From: Arcobacter sp.
Lineage (GTDB): Bacteria; Campylobacterota; Campylobacteria; Campylobacterales; Arcobacteraceae
Reading direction: 5' to 3'
DNA length: 24,172 nt
NCBI GenBank assembly: GCA_030635995.1
Contig: DAOVXU010000005.1
Coordinates: 1-24,172, forward strand
The notes below the pieces were generated by a model. The model was not told the DNA's origin, did not search any database, and saw only the letters and a list, made by a program, of their open reading frames with translations. Within the stretch, counting starts at the first letter, position 1, and each line of letters opens with the position of its first letter. Position numbers and translations under genes: made by a program. Shown here in pieces: positions 14,647 through 21,160 of the stretch.

Positions 14647-15558
14647 ATGAGTGGTATTAGTAATAGTGTAGAACAACTTACGCAAGCACACCTTAGAAAT
14701 GTACAGCAACTAGCAGTTTTTTACACTGGTAAAGGTAATGTATATGCTATAAATATTGCAAAAATTAAAGCATTTATAATCACAGAAGAGGTATCAATTA
14801 CAGATACACCAACTGACTCAGATATCATTGCAGGAATTGCTACAATAAGAGGGGTTCCTATTACTCTTGTAAATCTTGATAAATGGATTGGTCAAGAACC
14901 ATTACCAGTTAATGAATATAAGTTAATTATATTTTGTGAATTTAATAATCATCAAATTGGTTTTTTAGTAAAAGATGTTATCAATATTGTTGAAAAAACC
15001 ACTGAAGAGCTTATAAATAATGAAGAACAAAATTCTAAAATCACATATACAACATATGTGGAAGTTCAAAATGAAACAAAATTATGTACAGTATTTAATG
15101 CTGAACAATTATTAGTAGATATTGGATGGACGGATGATGGTCAAGCACAACTTGATAAATATGTAGACCAATTAGTAAATAATAAAAAAATTATATTAGC
15201 AGCAGAAGATAGTAAAGTAGCTAGAGAAGTATTAATAGCATTTTTTAGAAAAGTTGATGCAAATTATGAAATATTTCACAATGGTACAGACTTAGTTGAA
15301 AGATTAAAACATATTGATCCAGCAAGTATTGGTTGTGTAATCACAGATATTGAAATGCCTGGGACTGATGGTTTTCAAGTTGCACAATATATCAAAGGTA
15401 ACTCTGAGTTAGCACATATTCCTATTATTGTAAATTCAAGTATGACAACAGCTGCTGTTAAAAATAAAATGATTTCAATTGGTGTAGATGATTTTGTTGG
15501 AAAAACAGATATTCCAAATTTATACAAATCTGTTATAGAGTATGTTGGTACTAGATAA
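14647..15558 (+). CDS. cheV: Chemotaxis protein CheV (CheW + receiver fusion)
   Basis: Residues about 15-160 form a CheW coupling domain (VYAINIAKIKAFIITEEVSI, IAGIATIRGVPITLVNLDKWIG, IIFCEFNNHQIGFLVKDV). Residues about 178-303 form a receiver with the phosphoacceptor Asp in GCVITDIEMPGTDGFQ, the acidic AAEDS at its start, and a VGKTD Lys. It couples chemoreceptors to CheA and can be phosphorylated for adaptation, as known for Helicobacter and Campylobacter. It stands alone without other che genes nearby. The ATG follows AAAGGA, and a bidirectional terminator follows the gene. Confidence 0.93.
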   Translation: MSGISNSVEQLTQAHLRNVQQLAVFYTGKGNVYAINIAKIKAFIITEEVSITDTPTDSDIIAGIATIRGVPITLVNLDKWIGQEPLPVNEYKLIIFCEFNNHQIGFLVKDVINIVEKTTEELINNEEQNSKITYTTYVEVQNETKLCTVFNAEQLLVDIGWTDDGQAQLDKYVDQLVNNKKIILAAEDSKVAREVLIAFFRKVDANYEIFHNGTDLVERLKHIDPASIGCVITDIEMPGTDGFQVAQYIKGNSELAHIPIIVNSSMTTAAVKNKMISIGVDDFVGKTDIPNLYKSVIEYVGTR

Positions 15559-15576
15559 TATATAAATTTTTAAATT

Positions 15577-15613
15577 AAAAAGAGTAGAAGATAATAACTT
15601 CTACCCTTTTTTT
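15577..15613. terminator. Bidirectional terminator between cheV and nifU
   Basis: AAAAAGAGTAGAAG (15577-15590) pairs with CTTCTACCCTTTTT (15598-15611) across a 7-base loop. There is one A-C mismatch on the plus strand, which becomes a G-U pair on the minus strand. T runs lie on both sides for the two converging genes. Confidence 0.85.
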
Positions 15614-15631
15614 ATTTTTATAAAAGTTTTC

Positions 15632-16612
15632 CTATACAGGTAAAACTCTTATATTCTCATCTACTTTATGTTTAAGTGTAGATTCTATTGCATAAAGCGT
15701 ACCTGTACTTCCACTAGCACAACTTCCACAAGCACCTAAATATCTAATATAAATATCATAATATGGTGTATTTTCTTTGATATCAATTATCTCCATATCT
15801 CCACCATCCATAACTAACATAGGTCTAATATATTCATCAATTACACCATCAACAGCTTTAATTCTTTGAACTATTGTCATTTTATCAAACTGTGGTGCTT
15901 CACTTGCTACTGTATTTGCAGCTTCTATTAATTTTTCTTGATCCATCTCAGCTCTAACATCATTTAAAATATCAATCAAATAAACATCCATCTCTTCATG
16001 ACCACCTGGTTCCCTACAAGATTTACAATATGTTCCAGCTTTTGTTTTATCACCAATCTCATCTAAAGTCATTAAGTCAAATTCTCTAATAGCATCTTCT
16101 ATATCTTGTCGTGTTTTTCTTGCACACTCACAAACAATATCAGAATTTACTAAACTATCTCTATCAACACCCTTATATTGTGCAGCAGCTTCAAGAATAA
16201 CATCATAAGCCATAACTGAACAATGCATCTTTTGAGGAGGAACAGCAGGTGTTCCATCATCATCTCTTAAAAATTGTTCAACCTCTGTATTTGTTATTTT
16301 AATAGCTTCATCAACTGTTTTTCCAACACATAATTCAGCCATCGCATCACTAGAGGCAATTGCAGTACCACAACCAAAAGATTTAAACTTTGAATCTGTA
16401 ATTGTATTTGTAGATTCATCAACTATCCAAAATAATCTAACAGCATCTCCACACGACTCTGCTCCAAAATCTGCAACAACTAATTTTCCACCTTTTGCAT
16501 CTGCATCAGCTTGAGTAAGCTCACCCATTGCTACAGGACTATTCATTCTATCTTGAACTTTTTTACTATATTGTTCCCATACATTACCACTAACTAAATC
16601 ACTTCGTGCCAT
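15632..16612 (-). CDS. nifU: Fe-S cluster assembly scaffold NifU (three-domain)
   Basis: All three domains of full-length NifU are present. The IscU-like scaffold (about 1-140) has C54, C81 and C131 in AESCGD, FGCGTA and MHCSVM. The BFD-like [2Fe-2S] domain (about 155-205) has C161, C163, C196 and C199 (DIVCECARK, TYCKSCREPGG). The Nfu domain (about 245-326) has CGSC at 295-298. It builds and hands on clusters with sulfur from NifS; in Campylobacterota this serves as the general housekeeping system. The frame is open to 16654, but the ATG at 16612 (MARSDLVSGN) is chosen because AAAGGA precedes it and homologous scaffolds begin here; this gives 326 residues. It lies 178 bases downstream of nifS. 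Confidence 0.93.
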   Translation of the reverse strand: MARSDLVSGNVWEQYSKKVQDRMNSPVAMGELTQADADAKGGKLVVADFGAESCGDAVRLFWIVDESTNTITDSKFKSFGCGTAIASSDAMAELCVGKTVDEAIKITNTEVEQFLRDDDGTPAVPPQKMHCSVMAYDVILEAAAQYKGVDRDSLVNSDIVCECARKTRQDIEDAIREFDLMTLDEIGDKTKAGTYCKSCREPGGHEEMDVYLIDILNDVRAEMDQEKLIEAANTVASEAPQFDKMTIVQRIKAVDGVIDEYIRPMLVMDGGDMEIIDIKENTPYYDIYIRYLGACGSCASGSTGTLYAIESTLKHKVDENIRVLPV

Positions 16613-16790
16613 AATATTTATCCTTTTAAAATGTCCCATTTTTAAAGGGACCATATAATCTAACGACTTCTTTTAACGATAGAACAAAGTACTATCTAAA
16701 GAAGCAAAATTAGCAAATGCGGTTTTGCATCTGCAAAAAATTTCCTTGAAATCCTAAAGGGCAAACTAGTTTGCCTTACTTTCTTTGTTC
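16613..16790 (-). ncRNA. Hairpin-rich nifS-nifU spacer, candidate cis-regulatory RNA
   Basis: On the minus strand this 178-base gap can form several helices. 16783-16790 with 16682-16689 (8 bp) encloses the perfect 16-base palindrome at 16760-16775 and a hairpin 16727-16734/16713-16720 that is fully paired only as minus-strand RNA, through a G-U. The 8-bp helix competes with the hairpin 16692-16696/16678-16682. Near nifU, 16638-16648 can pair with 16622-16632 (10 of 11), covering the AAAAGGAT ribosome binding site. This competes with the hairpin 16647-16651/16633-16637, which leaves it free. A regulatory switch or processing site between the two genes is an inference. Confidence 0.45.
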
Positions 16791-17993
16791 CTAATGTTCT
16801 TCAATAAACGCTGAAAACGCTTCTTGTTTTGCATAAGTCATAGATATCTCTCTAATTCTTATTGTAATAGGTTCTAATTTACTTATCACATAATCTATCT
16901 CTTCGTGTGTTGTAAATCTACTAAGTGCAAACATAACAGTTGCATTTGCAATTTCAACCTTTTCACCCAATGCTTCAACAACAGCACTAGCTTCTAAATC
17001 CTCACTAGAACATGAACTTCCAGTTGAGATATAAAGACCATTTTCATTCATATCCCAAAGCATAGCTTCACCTTCAATACCTCTAAAAGATGCAACAACA
17101 ATATTATTAAGTCTATTCTCTTTTGGTACATAAGATTTTGTATCTTTTATCCCTAAAATTGCAGATTCTAATCTATCTCTTAACGCACCTATATGATTAT
17201 CCATATATGCAATATTCATATCACTATTAGCTATCTCAATAGCTTTTGACATAGCAAAAATACCATTATTGAAAATACTTCCTGCTCTTTTTCCACCCAT
17301 AACATTTTTACTCCCATGAATAAGTGGAACATATGGTGCATTTGCTTTTATAAATAATCCACCAATACCTTTTGGTCCATGAAATTTATGAGCAGACCAA
17401 GTCATATAATCAACACCTAAATCAATCAGATCAACTTTAACTTTCCCTATTGCTTGAGCTCCATCTGTATGAAAGGGGATATTTGCACCTTGACATATTT
17501 TTGCCATATTTTTAATTGGTTGTATTGCACCTGTCTCATTACTTGCGTATAAAACTGTAACTAATGCTGTTTTATCTGTAATAGCATTTTTCAACTCCTC
17601 TACACTTACCAATCCATTCTCATCAGTTCCCAGATATGTAATTTCCATACCAAAAGTTTTACAATATGAAAGTGGTGATTTTATACTTGCATGTTCTGCA
17701 ACAGTAGTTATAATATGATTTTTACCACTACCTTTTAAAAATAGATCTAAAAAAGTTTTAATAACAGCATTATTACCCTCTGTAGTTGAAGATGTAAATA
17801 TTATATCATCATTATCACTAGCATTTAAACTATCATATATAACATCATATGCTTCATTTAGTGCTTTTCTTGTTTCTATCCCTTGTTTGTATATTACATT
17901 TGCATTACCAAAAATATCAGTTGTATCACAAAATACATCTTTCACTTTTGGATCAAGTATAGTTGTTGAATTATTATCTAAATATACTTCCAT
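16791..17993 (-). CDS. nifS: Cysteine desulfurase NifS
   Basis: PLP-dependent enzyme that takes sulfur from cysteine for Fe-S clusters. The 400 residues match the family: YLDNNSTTILDP at the start, VAEHASIKSP, NETGAIQPI, FHTDGAQAIGK, the PLP lysine K203 in WSAHKFHGPKGIGG, and the active-site cysteine C328 in ISTGSSCSSEDLEAS. The ATG at 17993 follows GAAGGA. It is first in the nifS-nifU unit, with a palindrome in its upstream region that may be its operator. Confidence 0.95.
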   Translation of the reverse strand: MEVYLDNNSTTILDPKVKDVFCDTTDIFGNANVIYKQGIETRKALNEAYDVIYDSLNASDNDDIIFTSSTTEGNNAVIKTFLDLFLKGSGKNHIITTVAEHASIKSPLSYCKTFGMEITYLGTDENGLVSVEELKNAITDKTALVTVLYASNETGAIQPIKNMAKICQGANIPFHTDGAQAIGKVKVDLIDLGVDYMTWSAHKFHGPKGIGGLFIKANAPYVPLIHGSKNVMGGKRAGSIFNNGIFAMSKAIEIANSDMNIAYMDNHIGALRDRLESAILGIKDTKSYVPKENRLNNIVVASFRGIEGEAMLWDMNENGLYISTGSSCSSEDLEASAVVEALGEKVEIANATVMFALSRFTTHEEIDYVISKLEPITIRIREISMTYAKQEAFSAFIEEH

Positions 17994-18029
17994 TGTTTAT
18001 CCTTCTCTAATTTATATTTGAAGTGTATC

Positions 18030-18058
18030 TTAAATAAGATAAATTTAGTCTTATTTAA
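18030..18058. promoter_or_regulatory. 29-bp palindrome upstream of nifS, candidate operator
   Basis: TTAAATAAGA and TCTTATTTAA are perfect 10-bp inverted halves around a 9-base spacer, itself nearly palindromic (TAAATTTA). It lies 37-65 bases before the nifS ATG in the gap divergent from the small plus-strand gene. The position fits an iron- or Fe-S-responsive repressor site (Fur/PerR or Rrf2 type). The sequence is not a clear match to any consensus I know. Confidence 0.45.
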
Positions 18059-18101
18059 AATCATTAAGTAAAAAATTTGTTTTTATTAGATAAAATTATA
18101 T

Positions 18102-18269
18102 ATGAATCAAAGAATAATCTGTCAAAAATGCCAATACTACTATGTTACATGGCAGAAAAATCAACCTCATGGATGTAAAGCTTATGGTTTTAAATCAAAA
18201 CAAATACCGTCTTTAGTAGTTAAGCAAAGTAGTGGTTCAAATTGCAATTTTTATAAATTGAAAACTTAA
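18102..18269 (+). CDS. 55-residue zinc-ribbon-like conserved protein
   Basis: A short frame from ATG 18102 to TAA 18269 encodes 55 residues beginning MNQRIICQKCQYYYVTWQKN. It has C7-xx-C10, C25 and C48, a plausible four-cysteine metal site. The pattern CxxC-YYVTW...P-GCKAYGFKSKQIPSLVV..SSG..C..F resembles a widespread uncharacterised small-protein family, recognised from memory. There is no Shine-Dalgarno sequence. A possible -10 TAAAAT (18091-18096) ends 5 bases before the ATG, so the mRNA may be leaderless. Function unknown. Confidence 0.75.
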   Translation: MNQRIICQKCQYYYVTWQKNQPHGCKAYGFKSKQIPSLVVKQSSGSNCNFYKLKT

Positions 18270-18306
18270 TATACAACCTTTAACAAAAACTTAAATAAAC
18301 TTATCA

Positions 18307-18312
18307 TATAAT
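18307..18312 (+). promoter_or_regulatory. -10 box of atpE
   Basis: TATAAT in CATATAATGCAG, with a predicted transcript start near 18319, giving a leader of about 117 bases before atpE. The leader can form a hairpin around AAGAT-TCT-ATCTT (18369-18381), extendable by G-U pairs, or alternatively close GGCTT (18364-18368) with AAGCC (18391-18395). Confidence 0.5.
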
Positions 18313-18435
18313 GCAGACGATTAAAAGATTTCAGTAGGGACATAGTTGCATTTATGTAGTTATGGCTTAAGATTCTATCTTGGGTTACGCAAGCCGAACA
18401 AACTTTTGACAAAATATAATTTAAAGGATTTTAGA

Positions 18436-18747
18436 ATGAAAAAAATTTTATTCTTAATGGTTGCTATTGCAACTGCTGCTTTCGCATCTGACGGTGCTGT
18501 TGCAAACGAAACATTAAAAGCGTACTCTGTACTTGCTGCTGGTGTTGGTCTTGGTCTTGCTGCTCTTGGTGGAGCTGTTGGTATGGGTAATACTGCTGCT
18601 GCAACTATTGCTGGAACTGCTAGAAACCCAGGTATGGGTGGAAAACTTATGACAACAATGTTCATTGCTTTAGCGATGATCGAAGCACAAGTTATCTATA
18701 CACTTGTAATTGCTTTAATTGCATTATATGCAAATCCATTTCTTTAG
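18436..18747 (+). CDS. atpE: ATP synthase F0 subunit c
   Basis: Subunit c forms the proton-driven rotor ring. The hairpin of two hydrophobic helices is clear: AAGVGLGLAALGGAVGMGNT (helix 1), the RNPGMGGKL polar loop that contacts F1, and FIALAMIEAQVIYTLVIALIAL with the ion-binding carboxylate in MIEAQ. At 103 residues it is longer than the usual 70-85 because of an N-terminal extension, KKILFLMVAIATAAFASDG, that looks like a cleavable signal peptide, a feature known in Campylobacterota. The frame is open from 18346, but the ATG at 18436 has AAAGGA seven bases upstream. No other atp gene is near. A strong terminator follows. Confidence 0.95.
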   Translation: MKKILFLMVAIATAAFASDGAVANETLKAYSVLAAGVGLGLAALGGAVGMGNTAAATIAGTARNPGMGGKLMTTMFIALAMIEAQVIYTLVIALIALYANPFL

Positions 18748-18764
18748 GATTTAAAGCAAACATC

Positions 18765-18801
18765 AAAGGCTAAAGAAGTTTATCTTCTTTAGCCTTTTTT
18801 T
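18765..18801 (+). terminator. Rho-independent terminator of atpE
   Basis: AAAGGCTAAAGAAG (18765-18778) and CTTCTTTAGCCTTT (18784-18797) form a perfect 14-bp stem with a 5-base loop, running into seven T residues (18795-18801). Confidence 0.93.
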
Positions 18802-18936
18802 ATTCTAATAATTTTAAAATATTTCTTTTTTAATTTTAAATTAATCCAAATGTGATATAACTAAATATCAGCATTAGTATTTTAATACTATCTTTATTAT
18901 TCATTGTTTGTATGTTTATGGATATTAAAATAAATT

Positions 18937-18982
18937 ATTTTTTACTATTTTATCTCTTAGAACATATTTTATAGTAAAAAAT
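18937..18982. repeat. 12-bp inverted repeat upstream of the HEISH membrane protein
   Basis: ATTTTTTACTAT (18937-18948) and ATAGTAAAAAAT (18971-18982) are perfect inverted copies around a 22-base loop, ending 25 bases before the next ATG. It could be an operator or an mRNA hairpin near the ribosome binding site. The rest of the 260-base gap after atpE shows only its terminator. Confidence 0.5.
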
Positions 18983-19007
18983 ACCGAAAAAATGAATAAG
19001 GATCTTA

Positions 19008-19739
19008 ATGTTAAATCTGATTAAAAAAATAGTTATATTTCCATTTATAATTTTATGGGTGATATTGTCATCTATCACCATTGGAATAATAGGCATAATC
19101 TTTGATAATATTATTATTCAAAATATTGAATATTTTAGATTTTTCTTTTTTGGTATTGGGGTCTATTTAATATCACTATTTTTTATCAAACCTAAAAAAT
19201 ATGCATTTTGGAATACTTTTTGGCATGAAATTTCTCATATAATTTTTGCTGTATTTACATTTTCAAAGGTACATAAACTTATGATTGCACCTGATATGCC
19301 TGAAAATGGAGCAGCGGGATATGTTCAATATAGTTTTAAAAAAGGTAAGATTTTAGATTTAATTAGAGCTCATCTTGTATCACTTGCCCCTTATTTTTTT
19401 TCACCTATTACCATAATACTAGTTATAATTTATTGGATAATATTACCAAGTGAAAGTGGAAACTTTTTTACAAATTGGTTTAATAAAGAACCTACTTTAA
19501 ATGGTATACTATTTTTTATAGGTATTACATATATTTATCATATCTATACATCATTTTCACAAGCTAGACCTTCTCAAAGTGATTTTAATAGTGTTGGATA
19601 TATCTATGGTATGTTCTTTGTAGTATTTATGCAACTGTTTTTTTTAAGTTTAATTTTAATAGTGCTTAGTTGGAATTTTGATAGTTTTGATTTAGTTTAT
19701 GAATATATTAAAGATTATTATTTGATCAACTATAATTAA
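19008..19739 (+). CDS. Multi-pass membrane protein with HExxH motif, hypothetical
   Basis: Unrecognised 243-residue protein with about five to six hydrophobic segments (about 5-35, 42-62, 70-85, 120-147, 162-180, 200-225). Between them sits FWHEISHIIFA at about 74-84, an HExxH sequence of the kind that binds zinc in intramembrane M50-type peptidases. A later PSQSDFNSVGY segment (about 189-199) contains an Asp but no clear M50 NPDG motif. It may be a membrane metallopeptidase relative or simply a coincidental motif. The ATG follows AAGGA. It is a single gene between the atpE terminator and a converging desaturase. Confidence 0.65.
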   Translation: MLNLIKKIVIFPFIILWVILSSITIGIIGIIFDNIIIQNIEYFRFFFFGIGVYLISLFFIKPKKYAFWNTFWHEISHIIFAVFTFSKVHKLMIAPDMPENGAAGYVQYSFKKGKILDLIRAHLVSLAPYFFSPITIILVIIYWIILPSESGNFFTNWFNKEPTLNGILFFIGITYIYHIYTSFSQARPSQSDFNSVGYIYGMFFVVFMQLFFLSLILIVLSWNFDSFDLVYEYIKDYYLINYN

Positions 19740-19755
19740 GATTTGTTATAATACT

Positions 19756-19793
19756 TAAAATAGCTAGAGATAACGCTAACTATTTTATTTTTT
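19756..19793. terminator. Likely terminator after the HEISH membrane protein gene
   Basis: TAAAATAG (19756-19763) pairs with CTATTTTA (19780-19787), followed by six T residues (19788-19793). The stem is AT-rich and the loop 16 bases, so strength is moderate. It lies between two converging genes. Confidence 0.5.
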
Positions 19794-19804
19794 AAAAAAT
19801 AAAT

Positions 19805-20971
19805 TTAAATTCCATCCACTCTTAAAACTTTACTATTTCCAACCATTAAATCAACAGTCATAAAAAATCTTTTAAATACATTTTCTTGTCTATACTCTAA
19901 ATTATGTTTTAGACAAATCTCTTTTATAATAGGCTGACTTTTTTGATAGAAAAAATGTGTTCTATCAGGAAAAATATGATGTTCAACTTGATAATTTAAA
20001 AAACCGTGTAAAAAGTCAATTAAATCTGTACCAGTAGTATAATTTACACTTCCCATAATTTGTCTTAAATAATACTCACCTTGTGTTTTATGAGGTGTTG
20101 AAAATTGATAAATATCCTCAGCTGAGTGATTCGGTGTAATTACTGCAAAAGAATGAAAGTTGGCATATATCTCACCCATTACAATAATTGTAAATGCAGT
20201 TAAAACAGCTTCCATCCCTAAAGGTAAGAATAGAAAGGGTAAAACAACAAAGTTTACAATACCATATGGTAAAATATAATCTTTCCATAATTTAAAACCA
20301 TTTGGCTTAAATGGACTTATCTCATATTCCATTGTTTCTGGTATTTTATTTTTTCTTTTATCTTTATTTCCAAGTATTCTTAATGTATTTGGTGCATAAT
20401 ATGCAAGTTTCCAAACAGCAGCAAAAACATAAACAAAGGCATGTTTAAAAAACATAGGTATCTTTGCATTATGAAGCCAAACCATATTTTTCTCAATATT
20501 ATCTGGATCATCTGGTTCACCTAAATGGTAATGGTGCATAATATTATGTTCAAACATCCAAGCATCAGGTTTAATCCAATCCAACCAATCAATATATCTT
20601 CGCCAACCAGAAGCAAAACCTTTTTTTGTATATCTATAAGGAATATTTGGAACTTTATCATAAGCACCATGCAAAATTGGATGTGTAACATTTGCCCACC
20701 GTCCAACATTACCTACACCAATCAATACAGCAGCAAGTACAGAAAGTACCCAAAACCACAAACCACTAAACCCAGAAGATGCTTCAAATCCAGCTACGAT
20801 AAAGATCAAGAAAAATCCACTAAAAGTAGCTCCTCTTCCCCACCTTTCAAGTTTTAGCAAATGTTCAAAATCCTCTTGAGTAGGATCACCAATTGTCTCT
20901 TTAATAGAATCAATATCTTGTTGTAATTGCTCTTGATCTATATCCGCATAGTTTGTATATGTAGTTTCCAA
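19805..20971 (-). CDS. Membrane fatty acid desaturase
   Basis: The FA_desaturase family histidine boxes are all present in 388 residues: HPILHGAYD (HxxxH, about 96-104), EHNIMHHYHLGE (HNxxHH type, about 140-151) and NYQVEHHIFPD (QVEHH, about 328-338), plus a further NFHSFAVITPNHSAED. Paired hydrophobic helices lie at about 50-90 and 235-275. Such enzymes introduce double bonds into acyl chains with a di-iron centre and O2. The position of desaturation cannot be read. Start is TTG at 20971 with AAGGA seven bases upstream. It is a single gene, divergent from topA. Confidence 0.88.
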   Translation of the reverse strand: METTYTNYADIDQEQLQQDIDSIKETIGDPTQEDFEHLLKLERWGRGATFSGFFLIFIVAGFEASSGFSGLWFWVLSVLAAVLIGVGNVGRWANVTHPILHGAYDKVPNIPYRYTKKGFASGWRRYIDWLDWIKPDAWMFEHNIMHHYHLGEPDDPDNIEKNMVWLHNAKIPMFFKHAFVYVFAAVWKLAYYAPNTLRILGNKDKRKNKIPETMEYEISPFKPNGFKLWKDYILPYGIVNFVVLPFLFLPLGMEAVLTAFTIIVMGEIYANFHSFAVITPNHSAEDIYQFSTPHKTQGEYYLRQIMGSVNYTTGTDLIDFLHGFLNYQVEHHIFPDRTHFFYQKSQPIIKEICLKHNLEYRQENVFKRFFMTVDLMVGNSKVLRVDGI

Positions 20972-21122
20972 TAACTTTTCCTTATATAAAAATTAATTTT
21001 TGATATTATATCATATTCTTTATTTAAAATGGTCAAAAAATATATTTATATTTATATTTATAGTAAGTAAATCAAATATTAATTTTATTATGATAATATT
21101 CGTTTTAAAATTAATAATTCTT

Positions 21123-21143
21123 CTTAAACATATTAAGTTTAAG
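21123..21143. repeat. 21-bp inverted repeat just upstream of topA
   Basis: CTTAAAC-ATATTAA-GTTTAAG is a perfect 7-bp inverted repeat ending 17 bases before the topA ATG. It could be an operator or a leader hairpin. The rest of the gap from 20972 is AT-rich without a clear motif. Confidence 0.4.
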
Positions 21144-21160
21144 TATCATAAAGGCAATGA

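Noticed and set aside
18415..18420. Second TATAAT just before atpE.
   Set aside because: A transcript from it would start at or inside the ribosome binding site. More likely it is chance in AT-rich sequence.
18375..18665. Minus-strand frame opposite atpE and its leader.
   Set aside because: It is an Ala/Pro-rich shadow of the atpE codons, with no plausible start signal.
19747..19752. TATAAT after the HEISH membrane protein gene as a promoter.
   Set aside because: It lies between two converging genes with no plus-strand gene after it; a tiny RNA ending at the terminator cannot be excluded, but there is no support.
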